Shown: piece after piece, positions 1 through 13,085 of the stretch
Position numbering within the stretch: position 1 is the first letter of the stretch
How the letters are laid out: each line of letters begins with the position of its first letter
Assembly (NCBI GenBank): GCA_013396995.1
Contig: VWZP01002201.1
Coordinates: 1,518,360-1,582,359 of the forward strand
DNA: 64,000 nucleotides
DNA from: Dicaeum eximium
Taxonomy: Eukaryota > Chordata > Aves > Passeriformes > Dicaeidae
Reading direction: 5' to 3'
Translations under genes and position numbers: made by a program
The notes under the pieces: model-generated
Seen by the model: the letters and a program-made list of their open reading frames with translations, nothing else
What the model was told of the DNA's origin: nothing
The model's database searches: none

Positions 1-749
1 TACAATACTTCTCATTTTATTGCCAAATTTTTAAACCGTGCCAACTGGTTGTGCTCTGAAAATTAAGCATTGGCAGTAATATTTAGTCACCAACACTTTT
101 AAATTAGAGTTGTTCTTATTTGGACTCCTAAAGCACCTACTTTCACTGAAGTCTTCAAAATGTTGGCTCTAGTCTTTCTGAGAGTCACCATATATTCAAT
201 GAATTGGTGTGCTAAGCTTACAGAGTTCCTGTGAAATTTGTAATATTCACACAGGTCTTTGATAGCTTTGAAAAGACACTGGAAAAGGAGCACAAAGGAC
301 TAAGTTTGTTTGTGACAAGTCTGGCTGATGAAAACTCTCTGTTTATGTGATCTGCAAACTCATCTTTCTGTATAGTTTATAGTGGGGAAAAAAAGATAAA
401 ATGTTACCAAACGTGTTATTCGAGTTGGCTGTAGAGTCCTTTGCATAGTGGCAGATTGTTTTGAAGTGGCAATTAAAGCATTAACTAAACTGGGAACATT
501 TTTGCTCTCTGTGGTTAAAGCATAAAACTAAGATTAAAAATGCCTTAAACTCAGGGCTATTAAAAGCCCTGGCATGGGCCAATGCTATAAAAAGAAACAG
601 AAAACGACTTTTAAGGAATGGATCTATCAGCCTGGTGAGGGTGTTCAGTTACACGGTGTTGGTGGGCTAGTTAAACACACCCTGTTGTGGTTTGCTGCTA
701 TTTTGTTATACCACCATATATTAATTTGAAAGTGTTTCTTGTTCCACAG
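1..749 (+). other. KCNQ1: 3' end of KCNQ1 intron upstream of the exon
   Basis: This is AT-rich sequence with no recognisable coding. It ends in a pyrimidine-rich tract and an AG acceptor at 748-749. I looked for the short exon that precedes the 62-bp exon in mammalian KCNQ1 (it encodes the residues leading up to the shared Glu codon) and did not find it here, so this is intron. A small hairpin (CAGGGCT/AGCCCTG) lies at about 552-571. No repeat family was recognised. Confidence 0.8.
727..749 (+). other. KCNQ1: 3' splice acceptor of KCNQ1 penultimate exon
   Basis: The tract before the exon reads TGTTTCTTGTTCCACAG, a pyrimidine-rich run ending in CAG. The AG at 748-749 leaves two bases (AG) to complete a Glu codon split after its first G. 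This is the same split phase as human KCNQ1 at codon 578. Confidence 0.9.
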
Positions 750-811
750 AGAAAAGCAAAGATCGAGGAAATAACACGATTGGTGCCAGGCTGAACAGAG
801 TGGAGGACAAG
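750..811 (+). CDS. KCNQ1: KCNQ1 (Kv7.1) penultimate coding exon, C-terminal assembly helix
   Basis: This exon belongs to the voltage-gated potassium channel Kv7.1, which carries the cardiac IKs current with KCNE1 and acts at the plasma membrane. It is 62 bp long, flanked by CAG and GTAAGC. Read with two bases completing a split codon, it gives KSKDRGNNTIGARLNRVEDK. This matches the human KCNQ1 segment around residues 579-598, differing by Asn for Ser at the position equivalent to 585. It is the start of the C-terminal helix-D coiled coil that drives tetramer assembly. The other KCNQ paralogues do not carry this motif. Human exon 15 is also 62 bp and ends in phase 0, as here. The minus-strand reading frame that overlaps the exon is spurious. 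The exon is partial coding only: the upstream exons and the final exon lie outside the window. Confidence 0.96.
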
Positions 812-817
812 GTAAGC
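809..817 (+). other. KCNQ1: 5' splice donor of KCNQ1 penultimate exon
   Basis: AAG|GTAAGC is a near-consensus donor. The exon ends at a complete codon (phase 0), so any downstream exon must begin in frame 0. Confidence 0.93.
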
Positions 818-3800
818 CTCAGTTGAGCTGGCAGTGAATGAGGACATGGTTTGGGATTGAACAGTGCTTGCTTCATAGGATGTGAAGGAAAATTCAACCT
901 AAAATAGAGTTGAATGCCTGGCTTTTCCAGGTGATGGAGTCTAATTTTTGTCACAGATTGCATTTTTGGTTCTCATCATTTTAACAGAATAAGAAAAAAA
1001 ACAGAATTTCGTTTAATTTGGTGACTTTTGGGACTTGCTTGGGTTTTTATTTTTAATTGCCTATATTACATATGTCTCAATGCTTTACTTCCTTCCTCCA
1101 CAATAGATAAAAGGCTCTGTTCCTTTAATAACTCAGTATATTATGGTCCCTAAGATTTGCCTTTGATCTTTGCTCTGTTGTTTACATAAGTCCACATACA
1201 ATTCCTTAGAGAGGGAAATAGCAAACCTTGTTCCATCATGGTTTTCATTCCTTATGATAAGTGGAGTTTCTCCTTCCAAGTGACATGAATCCAAAAAAAT
1301 CAGACTTGTTCTATAATCACAAATTAACAGTTAAGTGCTTTGTAAGCCTTTATTCAATGCTGGCTGTGCTTGAGAAAATAGATGACAGGTAGAGGTTGTG
1401 TCATTGTTAAAAAATACAGGTTTGCCTATGCTGCTATTTAGGAAAGAAAGGAAGAGTTAATAAGAATAGTTTGAATCTTTTACTGATCTCTTAGAGGGAT
1501 TTGGTGAGGGAGTGAAAGCATTTCCTTAATTTGGAGTTATTTCACTCATGTATCTGTCCTGATTATTAGTTATTAAGACTGAAACTCTTCTTGAGGAAAA
1601 GAACTTTCTGAGCATTTCTGCCACTCCTGGAAATAGGTGGTAACCTCATGAAGGTTTTGTTCTGAAGAAATATCGAGCAAATATTCTGCAAAGTAAAAGA
1701 GGTGTGAGCAATACATCCCAAGGACTACAAACCAGCACCCTGATCTGCACTGATTCACTGGTGACATGCCTGTTCCTTACACATTTCTCCTGAATTACTT
1801 TAAGAAACTTGAATGATAGTGCTCAGGACTGCACTTCACTCTCCTGGAAATAATTCTGTTTTAAAGGAAACATGTTTCTCATGGTATATGAGGGGACACT
1901 GGGGAAGAGTGAAGTAGAAGAGAGGAAGGTGGAGTACATTTAGCACAAAAAAGAATCACTGTGCAGTGCTCCCTCACATCTGTGGTTAATATGTGTTCTT
2001 ACACATGGAAGCCCTTTCCAGAAAGTTAGGATTACATTTATTTATTTTCCCTCCATAATGTCAACTGAAAGTGCGGAACGCTAAGAAATGTCTTGTGACT
2101 TGTGACAAAGAGCAATGACTTTTCTGTGTGGACAAATAATTCTCAAATGGCAGCTAAAGCAGCTTCTCAGTGCTATTTGTAAAATCTCCAGCGAGCCTGG
2201 GAAAGCCTTGGTGTTGTACTGGCTCAGAGATAAGCTGTTTGGGAGTTATTAATTACTCTTTTTTTACATCTTTACAAATAAGTACACCGTGAATTTATAG
2301 TGGCTGGGTTTTTATGTCTTGTAATGGGACTGTAAAACACTCCCTGTATAATTTTAGTATAGCTGGGTTAAATTTTAGCTTTGTTTTAAGTTACAGACCC
2401 TTCTTTCTTTGCAGTTGCATGAGGTCATCTGTGGTTTCAGAGTTGTATGTTATCTGCCCTATACAGCTAGTCCTATCTGCAGGAATTTTATCTGAAGGTA
2501 GCTGAAAGGCTAAAAATAGAGAATTTCAGTTGGACTCAGCAAACAGTGGTTAACATAAAAATACACTGGCAACGCCAGAGTCACATTTTGCTGCAGCTGT
2601 AGATGGTGGCCAAAGCTAATTTTTTGGTATTTTTGCTCTCAGAGATTGGCCCTCTCTTTCCCATAAAGTACATGGTGCTTGGTGTGCTTTCAACATACAG
2701 TTAAATCCCTCCTGAGCTGAACACTATATTAAAGATATCAGGTGGTTTTTAAGGTGACAAAATACTTCAAACAGTTTCATCCCATTTGGTTTGTGAATTA
2801 GTTTTGAGTCCTGGACTTCAGGAGGAGATATTTTCAGCGCTGTAGGCTAGTGTGATCATCTAAACACCTCTTGTGCATTTGGAAAATCTCCTGCAAGTCA
2901 GAGGAGGGCTCTGTACAGCCAGCAGTACAGAGGGGATGGCACCTGAAAGGGACATTTTAAAATAAAAAGCTTAATCAGCAGTGTATTGACAGGAATTATG
3001 ATACTTTATGGCAAAACCCTGAATTTTCAAGTAATGCCATCAGCAAAAGATTGTGTTTTCTTCTGTAAATTTAGGAGTATGCTCATTTAGGGGAGAGAGA
3101 GTCCTGTAGTCTGTTCATCTTGTGCACTGAGGGAAACTTTGACCTTGTGATATACTCAGTTTGTGATCCTCAACGTAAGGATTGTTTCCTAACATATAAA
3201 AGCCAAAGGGATGAATCACACTTGCAAGAACCTTCCTGCAGATTCCTTCCCACTGAATGCTGTAATTTTGGCAAGACACTGCAAAGGTGGGTTTGTGAAT
3301 GTGACTAGAGACTGCACAGCCTTAGTGGAAAGAAATCCAAGATGTAATCACGGCATATTTTGACTTTGCCTTTGCTCTCTGTTGCTTACAAAGCTGAGGG
3401 TGGCGAGTGCTGTGCTCTCCTAAAGGTGTTTGCTGTGCTGGGTGCAGGGGGCTGCCCACAGCCCCATCAGCTGTGGTCCAGTGGGAATGGAAGAGCAGGA
3501 GTGCAGCACCCAGGCAGGGCTCACACACCCTGCCAGGTGCCCATGGTCCAAGAGCTGCCTGTAGATACCTCAGGGAGCGTTGAGCAGGATTACAGCAGCA
3601 AATCAATTTATTTGCGGTGACCAGCCTTCTCTTTTCATCCTTGAAACATCTGTGAGTGACTATTCAGCCTACCCTCAAGGAACCTGGCCACAGCTGGCTT
3701 GCTACCAAGCTCAAAATCAAAAGCAGTTTATCCAGATGGGCCCAGCTGTGTGTGCACAGTGCCCTTCCTCCTCACGCAGCACTCTTCATCCTCATGCCAC

Positions 3801-6800
3801 AAGCGCTGCCTGCCAGGGGCTTAATTCTGGGTGTGCCCAGCAGCTCCAGCCAGGAGCAATCCCACAGCACACTTGGGAAATTCTGTGTCCTGCAGCTCCT
3901 ATTTTCCTTTCACTGCACTAATTTTAGCTTGGCTATAAATGGCTGCGGTGCTAGCTTTTTAATTTTCACATTAATCTGTTCTTTTTCAGCCTTTTGCCAA
4001 CCATTAATTTAGCTATAACAGGCGCAGTTTGCACTTCTCAGGAAATCAGCCAGGCTTGCTGCTTTGGCTGCCCTAAGGAAATTCAGTTTTAAATATGGGC
4101 ACTGCACAAAACCATCTAGAATATGCAGTGAAGGCTAAAGGTGGCCAGTCCCTGGACTCTCCCTGTTGTCCTTACAAGCCAGACTGCCCCAGATGTCTGT
4201 AGGTCCTGCCTGTGGACCTCCCAGAGTAGAATAACACAACCCAGATTTAAAAAAAAAAAAGTTTAAAACCATTCTGAGCAGTAGACATTATGCTCTCCTT
4301 CTGTTAACTTGTTTTAAAAATAGAACTTAATCTTCTGCAATGATTTGAACCCTTTAAAGTTTGCCTTTCAAGAATGTTTCTAGCAATCCAAATCCCCTCT
4401 TACATACTCAGAATTGTTCCTGTATCTGACAGTAAGTACAGTATTAATATCAGTATTGCCAAGGTCATAATTAAAATCCTATAATAATCTTTTTCAGTTA
4501 CATGAGACACTAGGAGTTATGTTATCTGTTGCAAAACTTTGCATTGTAGAGATTTAGATGGAGATTTCTGTTTGTAGAGGAGATCTGTGGTAGTGAGACG
4601 TGTGACACATTTTAATGGGAATCAAACAGTTCTGTAAGACAATATTAATTCCAAGATTATACACATTTTGCATGCTTCTAGCTGAGAAGGTGAACCCTTA
4701 TATTCTAACCAGTGCTAACCCAAAGAGCAACATAGACATCATTGCATTTTTTCAGATTTACTTGGAAAGCAGAGAGCACCACTTTTAAAATCAATTAAAA
4801 ACATGTCTATCACATGAAAACATCTACCCTAAAATAGGTGCTGCTGTGCTTGTTGAGTTGACTAGTGGAAATCTGAATTGATCTTGGACACCAAAGCTGG
4901 AATGAGTGTACTTCTCACAGGCCTTTGAGTTCTAGTTATGCTGATTTGGTTTCCTGTCTTCCATCTACCATGTCTGTGATTGCTAAACATTTAGAGGTCA
5001 GTAAAACTGTAAGGATATGATAAATATTTGATACATTTTTTTGATGAGTGCTGGCTTTTAAAAAATTTTAAAGAGAAGCAAGTGCAATGGCTTGTTCGAG
5101 GTGGCTTTAAAAAAGTGATGAATACTCTATCTTACAACATTTGTGTACATGGTATGACATTTTCTTCTAGCTAAATAATTTTCTGTAATTGTTTCACTGG
5201 AGTATTGATTTTACCCATACATTTGTTAGAAACCAGCTTGGCTGGGACCATGCTGAAGACAGCTCCAAGGAACAGAATGACCATTGACAAGTCTAGATCC
5301 AGTTTCTGACTTCATTCTTGCTCTTTTCTACTCTTGCATTCTAATCAACTAACAGTTCCCCATTGCAAAAGGTTTCATATCTGATTTTTTTATCTTGTTG
5401 ATTTGCTTAAAAATGTGTGAACTTGAGTTATACAGTGCAGAGGAATCTTACTGTAATGTGAATAAATCTGCTATTTCAGTGTATCATAAGGCAAATTGTA
5501 ATCATTTCTAATAATGAACTCTCAGCCCATTCAATGCAGAAAAGTTCAGGACATGCTGCAGAGACCATTTAAAGGTAATAGGTCATTCCTCTGACTTGGG
5601 GAGCCAACATTTTAGTTTTCTCTTATCATGGTAGGCAGAAGCATTAAGCTTTATTAAAGTTGTATGCCTTTGAGAGGATTCTTTTGGTTGTTGTGACATA
5701 GTTTTGCTCAGCACCATGGATATGTTACTTCTATGACAGCATTTCTGTCATAAATGAAAATATAGATCTGTACTTATTTATGTCTCATTATTTGATGCTT
5801 CGATTTACAACCCAACAAGGACACATTAGATAGTTTAACCTTTTACTTAGGAAAGTGTCATACCATCTACATCATCCTGAGTTCAGAAATACCAAGTTTC
5901 ACATTGACAGCTTGTTCACCTAAAAGAATTCTTCATGTGCAGCCTGTTTTTCAATTTCATGTGAAACAACTGCATTATCTAACATAGGATAAAACTTTTG
6001 TTTTTTTCCTCTATTTTTAATGTCATTCTGTAGCCTGGGAACAGTTACCATGCTTCCTAGGGTAGCAGAGCAATTAGTGCAAACATTAAAAAAGCCCTTT
6101 ACTGATGTTGCCCTTGTTGCACATTTTGGCTTTTTTTTTTTTTTTAATTCAATAGTAATGGATTAATTGAATTTAATTGAATAGCTGTTGATGGTAAAAG
6201 ACTGATAAACAACCCAACTTTCTGGCCAGTGCTGGAAAATGAGGTTAAAACCATCCCTTGGAGAGATGGCTTCAGAAAGTGCCTGGCATGGAAATATTCA
6301 GCACTTTGCAGGCTGAACATGCACTAGGGATTTCAGGTATTAAATATTGGCAGCTTCTGCAGTAGGTGTGTGAGGATTTGCCTTCCCAATACTCAGAAAT
6401 GGAGCTAAAAGCTGTGGGTTTGGCTGGAAGTTTTAAAAGATAGGTGAAATCAACAAAAATCAAAACACCACCAAGCGGTTACTCATCTTGTATGTATGTA
6501 GTTCTTGCAATAATGCAGAAGTAATAACCTGGGGGATGTGGAGGAATATTGAGACATATGGAAGATTAAGTATCCCTATTAATTTAATCCTTAGTCTTTT
6601 TCCAGATGCTTAAGTACAAGCATACGGAAGCAATTTCCATGCTGAACTTTGTGATGGAGGATGCCCATTTTCTATAAATTGGACTACAACTAAGCACATC
6701 CTTCAGCAGTTTGGGTCATTAGGCAGCCTTACAGTTTTAATAGCTTTTCTCTTACCAATCTGATAATATTTCAGTAGATAAACAATGAAAAAACTACAGA

Positions 6801-8098
6801 TTTCTGTGTCCAGTGTCCTATACCTCCCATCTTGCCAGCTACAGTAAAATAACATGATCAGGCACACATGGTAAAAAATGAAAACAAAAAATAATTGCTT
6901 GTTGGATTCACTGCTGCCAGAAGCTTCAGTAGCTAGAATAGAAACAAACTGAGAGAGAGATTAGGTGAAGCCATGGAGAAAGACTCACTTGAGGATTATT
7001 AAACAGGATGTCTGTATGTAAACTCCAGTTTAGCAAGTACTTTAAACAGTAGTCAGGGATGAGCTGATTAAAAAAAAAAAAAAAGAAGGAAAGCCATGAT
7101 TTTATGCATGTGTACTTTCTTACACTATGTTTTTTTAAGACTGTGCTACAAGCCTTGCACTAGAAATAAGATTGGGGCAGAGAAAGTTTTTCAAGGCACC
7201 CTTTTTATCCTAGCTTTTTATCCACAGCTGCTTGCTGTTGGATTTGGTCACCCACACAGCCTCATGGAACATGGCTGTGCTGTGCCTTGGATCTGATCTG
7301 TTTGCAAAGGCTGTGTAAGCAGCACCCTGTTCCTGGGAGGGTTGGCAGAGCCATACCTTGGAGACCTCAAGGTCTTTGGAGTGGCCTTCACTTGCATCCA
7401 TTTGTTAGCACCAATTTTATCTTTCTGAAGATCATTAGATCCTGTTGCTGCACAAATTCAAACCAGTCAGGTTTTTTTTGCATAAATTTTGAAATTATTT
7501 AATATAAACTATGCTAAGTGCTGTCTATAACCTGTAGGAGAGTTTCTAGGTGTAGTAGCTTAGGTATAGTTGCCTGGCCTGCAGAGCAGTGTTACAACTA
7601 CTCGTGGTGTTTTGTGGTCTGTTTCTAAAGTATCAGCTCTCAGATCAGAGTAAATGTGATTATATATAAAAAATATATCTGGTATCGAGCATAAATAGCT
7701 GCAGATAGTGAGAGTACTGCACCTTATCAACTTATTTGCTGTAAATGAGAGTGTACACTTCCTCAGCACTGAGAAATGAAGTTAATCAGTACAAAATATG
7801 ATCTTTATTCTCAAGAAGACTGGCTGAAGGGGGTTCAAGCTAGCACACAGAGGCTGTGTTAGTACTCAAAAGCAATGACTAATTAAGCTCTGGTGACTCA
7901 TTTGCCTGAGTAGTCTGTGACACTCCTCCACAGATTTTATGAAGAGTAAAGAGGCAAAAAAAAAATTACTCCTGAAGAGAATAATTCCTGTTTAAGTGAG
8001 TTTTGATAGATTTTGCTGCAGATTTCTAGCACTTCTGGATGCAGACAGCAGTTGGGAAGCTGAGGATAAAGTGTAAACCTCAACATATTCAAAGTGTT
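818..8098. other. Unannotated intronic sequence
   Basis: No recognised repeat or gene. It is mostly AT-rich. A more GC-rich patch at 3360-3920 carries overlapping short reading frames on both strands, none with recognisable domains, which is what chance gives in a GC-richer patch. Short homopolymers occur at 4249-4260 and 7070-7084 (A) and at about 6130-6145 (T). Confidence 0.6.
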
Positions 8099-8130
8099 AC
8101 ATATATATAGACACACACATATATATATAA
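8099..8130. repeat. AT/AC microsatellite
   Basis: Interrupted dinucleotide repeat: AT units, then a short ACACACAC run, then AT units again. Confidence 0.9.
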
Positions 8131-8253
8131 TTCTTAGCACTGGCAGTGGCTGTGTGCTTATGATCCACACAGATGTCTCCTTGCTTATTAAGAGTGGAAA
8201 TCCTAGAGGAATTTTAGCTAACATGCAATATATCCTATAAAATCTAGGAATCT

Positions 8254-8266
8254 GGGGGGGGGTGGG
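8254..8266 (+). other. G-run (G9-T-G3)
   Basis: Nine consecutive G, one T and three more G. It could fold as a G-quadruplex if the long run is split, but it is short and may simply be a slippage-prone homopolymer. Confidence 0.5.
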
Positions 8267-9084
8267 AAATTGCAGGAATTAAGTAGTGCCTTGCAAGTTA
8301 ATAATCTTTTAAACAATCTTCAGATTAGTTGCTGGTTTGGGAATCTGCTGGTGGTGTTTATATTTGAGTAGGTGTGCAAGTGGATGTAAGGTCTGCAAAT
8401 GGGGATGACTCCATCTTTTATCAAACCACATAAAGCCTGTTTTGTCTGGCCTCCAAAGATAAACCCAAGCAAGATTTGAAAAGTAGCCTCCATCATTCTT
8501 GTGCAGAGAGTGTTTACATTTGATGTGGAATGGAAATGCATGGTGCATATGCCAAGAGGGAATGTGGAACAGTTGTATGGACTACCCTGTAGAGCTGATT
8601 AGAGAAAAGGGATTTAAGTGAGCAACATGTGTGCACAGCATGCTACACAGACAACTTTTATCTGTCTTTCTTATAGGTTGAAGTAAAAAAAAATGACCAT
8701 AAGATCATCTATGTTTTTTCTGGGAGGGGAGGTTATATGTGCTGCAAATGAGTGACCAAAAAGCAGTCCAACATAAATGGCAAATTTTGGGTTTGATACA
8801 CTAGGATGAACCTCTAAGGAAATTAGATGCATCAAAGTTGAAATTGTTCCTTGTCAAAGATTTGTTTTTAGAGTCATCTTGCTGGAATTAAAATACTTTA
8901 TTTTCATTTGCAGTTGAGTATTAGGGAGGGAAAGTGGATGGAGCTGAAAGGACTCTATTCAGGCTGCAGTCTTTTCAGAGCTGGAATCTATTCAGCTCTT
9001 GGAAAAGATTCAGAGAAAAGGGAGGTATACTCCCTTTCTTACACAATGTCCATACCTTCTGACACCCTATCTGCTCCTCCTGTT

Positions 9085-9104
9085 CCCCCCACCCCTCCCC
9101 ACCC
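9085..9104 (-). other. G-quadruplex motif on minus strand
   Basis: On the + strand there are four C-runs (9085-9090, 9092-9095, 9097-9100, 9102-9104) separated by single bases. The minus strand therefore has G3/G4/G4/G6 with 1-nt loops, the most stable class of predicted G-quadruplex. For KCNQ1 transcription the G-rich strand is the template strand. Confidence 0.75.
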
Positions 9105-9730
9105 TCAGCTAAAAATTGCAAACCAAAACTGGTCCAAGAAGAGAAACAGAAGAAGCCTTTGCTGTCTGACTCCTGCTTAGGGCTAGGGGAGTCAGAGGGA
9201 AGATAAGAAGAAAAATAGGCAGTGGTTGAAAGTAGAATATGAGCACATGGCTCAAAATATACCTGCCACTGCTAGAGTTCAGTCAACCAAGAGGACAAAT
9301 ATAATTTCCTCAAATCCATTTCTGTTCTTGTGTCCTACCTGCTGGGGTTGTCACAAAACTACAATTCACCTTTCAGCAAGAAAATTAAGATTTGCACTAT
9401 TAAAAAATATATAAAAATACAGAGCAAATATTTTTACAACAACAATTTACATGTTTTTTAAGGATCCCACTGTTTCAGCAGTTAGCACAGGGCTGTGAAC
9501 CCATGTCAGAGGTTGTCTTTCTGTCCCAGACTAAGTGATGCTCCCCTTAGTGCTTCCATGCACAGTGTGATTGACCTTGTGTGCCGTGGGTGTAACAGTC
9601 TGATCAGCTGCCTCCCTTTGGATGGACCTCTCTGGCAGCTTTGTTATTGCCATCACGGCATGAAAGCTCCTGCTCTGACAGGTTAAGCACGCAAAATAGA
9701 GAAAGGAAGGAAGAGATAAAAATATTGATT

Positions 9731-9835
9731 CCCTCTTTTACAGCCAAGGTGCAGGAAGTGACTTGCCTGAGGTATCACAGTGGCATCTGAGGCACAGCCA
9801 GGAATTCAGCTTAAGCTGTGTCTGGGACTTAACCA
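9731..9835 (+). repeat. MIR-like ancient SINE fragment
   Basis: The order TTTTACAG, a block resembling GAGG/GGCA, ACTTGCCTGAGGT-TCACAG, then a GGAATTC and AACCACA tail follows the conserved core and 3' part of amniote MIR elements in sense orientation, with many substitutions. Birds retain a few such fossils. The call rests on remembered consensus order and not on an alignment. Confidence 0.42.
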
Positions 9836-12800
9836 CAAATCAGCATTCCTTTTTGTTGTTGTGTTTAAATGCCCCTCTAGTTTTGAATAGTTATATTGGC
9901 CAGTACAGGGTTCAACATAATCATATCCCATTAATATTAAAACCATCCAGTACTTGAGAACAGCATAGATAAACACATAAACCATACCAACCCAGCCAAT
10001 ATAAATGTACTGGGACTATTTCAGACAGTGCATTTTAAATAATCTAGAAATTAATCTACTAACATCATTTTGCAGCCCGGGAACCTAGGGGTGGAGAGGA
10101 CTGAACATACTTAAATGACACAGAAACTGTCATACACATAGATACATGTAGTTTTGAAAGCCAAACAAATTATATTAAATGCTGTATTTTCACAGTCAAG
10201 CAGAGAGCAATATTTGAGTGAGTTAAAATATTCATGTAAGTTTCTATATTAAAAGCCTTGGATCTAACATTGCTAGCCATTGACCCTTCTGTGACATCTG
10301 TTAATCTTGGGTTTATTTCAATTTATTTCGCTCTCTTTTTTAAACAGATGACTCTACTTAAATCAACACTTGGTTTCCATTAAACAGATAGAAGGTGATT
10401 CACTTAGTAACATGTCCATCTTTATCTAGTTAAGTCCTAATAGCCTTAATATATCAGGGAAGCTGGTGTGATTAACAGCACTAAAGGCTTTGTCAGACAC
10501 TTCACCTAATAAATACTGCCCTTTGTCCAGTCATAGAAAAAGAATGAATTAATAGATTGTGTTTTCAAACTGAAAATGTGTACAGCCTAGTTAAGTATTC
10601 TAAAATTATCCCTACAAAAATATATGTTGACAATAGGAGTTACATTTACATCTCTGTCTGTGTTTGTACATGTCTGCCAATCCCAGTGTGCTTTGGCTCT
10701 TTGCCCTGCCTGGGCTCTCCTTTTTCTGCTTTATCATTTCATGATGCAGCCACCACTCGTGTATGATTTTCCTCCTGTTCACTTGCACTTGGGGCAGATT
10801 CTTTTGACAGTTCTTTGTCTCTGGTTGTCATAGCTTATCTGTCCCAGGGTAGAGGGATGCGTAAACATCAGTTTTGCCACTCCAGTTAATGCTGGCAACA
10901 GAGACATCTGACTTGGCTTGACCATCATGTAGGATAACTCTGCCAAACAAAAACCCCAAGAGTAAAGTATATTCAAAATGTCAGCTTGAATGGAGATGGG
11001 GTCCTTGCTTCATCATAGCTGAAGTTGTCTGGAAACTTTCCAGTTGTGCCACCAGTGTCTGTGAGTGCAGCATGCTGTGGTTGTCAAGGTACTAAAGGAA
11101 GCCTTTATTCTGCTTCTATCCCAAGTTTCTAGAGAGATTCAACCCGGGGAGTTTTACAGCAGAACACCTTAGAAAGGAAATGGTCAAGGGGAAGTTTTGC
11201 TTCTTCTCAAAAAGAGGCTGAGCCATAATCACAGATCCTCTTCCTCTGTGTTTGCTCCACGTTACAGAAAGGAATTTTGGCCAAACTTTGAGGTAGTCAG
11301 CCAGCCAGTCCCAAAGAGATTTCACCATAATCTCTCAGCAGAATTTTGGTATCAGGAGTGGGTGGGGAGGAACACAGTGCCTTTTCTCTCACACAAAAGA
11401 GCTGTAGTTTCTGCTATAGCCCAGAGTTCATACTCCTTTGGATAACTGCAGGCACATTGGTCTGGGGCCCAGGGATCCATCAAGCACCATTTGGGTGGCA
11501 CTGCATCCCCACATGGTTTTTGGTGTGGGCACAATGCTCTGCAAACATCCAGCTGTTTCTGGACTTGGTGCTGGTCCTGCTGTATTTGCAGCACAGTTTT
11601 GACTCAGCTGACTTGACACAATGCTCACAATGAGTGGCTCATTCAAAAGCTGCTCCAAGATAGCTGTTGACAAAGCTGGTTTTGAATCTAAGCCTTCTGA
11701 ATCTCTGTGCAGAGGAATTTATGAATCTCATGGCAGCTAGAAAAAAAAAAGTCAGTGGAAAGTAATTTCCTTTGAATAGAGAAAGGGGAGGAGGAGGGTT
11801 ATCAGTTAGTGGTGCTACACTTGAGAATGAAAAGGACAGTGATTCCTGCAAACAAGGTCACCTTCATTTTGTTTCCTGTGCGCTGGCTGTACAATTTCAG
11901 TGAAAAATCAGTTAAAGAACATCACACCAGACCTGAACCAAAATGAGAACTACTTTTGGTGGTGGTTTGGAGTGGGTTTTTTTGGTCATGAGTAGTTGTG
12001 GTAAATGAAGAGAGAGACTGATGCATAGTCTTTTGTCTAAGACCAAACAATTTCCTTCTTCCTCTAGTTTTTGTCCGTATTCAGTCCTGAGATAGCTGCT
12101 TTAATAAAAACTCACCTAGTGCAGTGCTTCAGTGATTTTGATGGCTCCTTTTTTTCCACTGCCAGTGAGAGAAGGGCTGTGAGGTAAGAGTAGGAAAGCC
12201 ACAGCCTTTAGAAGGTCAGTATTTCTGTATGGCATATCTGAAGGTATAATTAAATGAGGACACAAGCAAATTCATTAGATCCATCAGTGACTGCTACATT
12301 TATATTATTCAAAGAGCTACATGTTAGAGGAGTGTAAATTATACTGTGAAACGAAGTCCTAAAAACAACTGACATAGATTTTGATGCAGGGAAGTTCCTC
12401 ATCTGTACCTTCCCCACACCCTTCCTGAGAGAGGCTTGTGCTAATTAATAACTGTGAAGCAAATGAGGGTTAACTTCATAAATGCAGCAGAAAAACTTAA
12501 GAAAAAACGAATTGTTCTGTCTTCAGAGACACAGATCCACTCAGGGAGTTGAAGTCTTTAGGATCTATGGCCTCTTTGCAGTGCAGAATCATCATAATGT
12601 AATGGAATTAATCCAGCTCTCACTTGATAATAATTGAAGTTAATTTTTCTCTCCAGCTGCCCTGTGTTTCCCCCCAAGCTTTGACCTGTATTGTAACCTT
12701 AAAAAGACATCCTCACACATCTCAGCTCCAGCTCCTGAGTAGAACCTGAGATGCTTGTCCAGGCTGGAAGCTCTCAGAGCTCCGGCCTTTTCATGTGTGT

Positions 12801-13069
12801 GGATGGGACTACTCTGATTTCCAGTGGTGCTGGGATTTTGGATATTGTCAATGACAAACAATGAAACAGTAGGGCAGAAGATTTGTGTGCTATAGATCCC
12901 TAGGCTTTTAAACATAAAAACAATGTACATACAGCAGTAGTGGAACAGGTATTTCATATGCTAGATAAATTACTAGTGCTTAGCTAGAATTCTAAAAAAC
13001 AGTAGAGAACTTCAGAAACCATTGCAGAAAAATGTGGATTCATTCATTTTTGTGGTGTGATTGTAGTGA

Positions 13070-13085
13070 GGGGTGGGAGGGGGGG
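13070..13085 (+). other. G-quadruplex-capable G tract
   Basis: G4-T-G3-A-G7; the last run can be split to give four G-triplets with short loops on the sense strand. Confidence 0.55.

Noticed and set aside
721..963. Minus-strand open frame overlapping the KCNQ1 exon
   Set aside because: It is the antisense shadow of a conserved exon with clear sense splice sites.
3322..4012. Cluster of open frames on both strands
   Set aside because: GC-richer patch; no family resemblance and no convincing splice structure.
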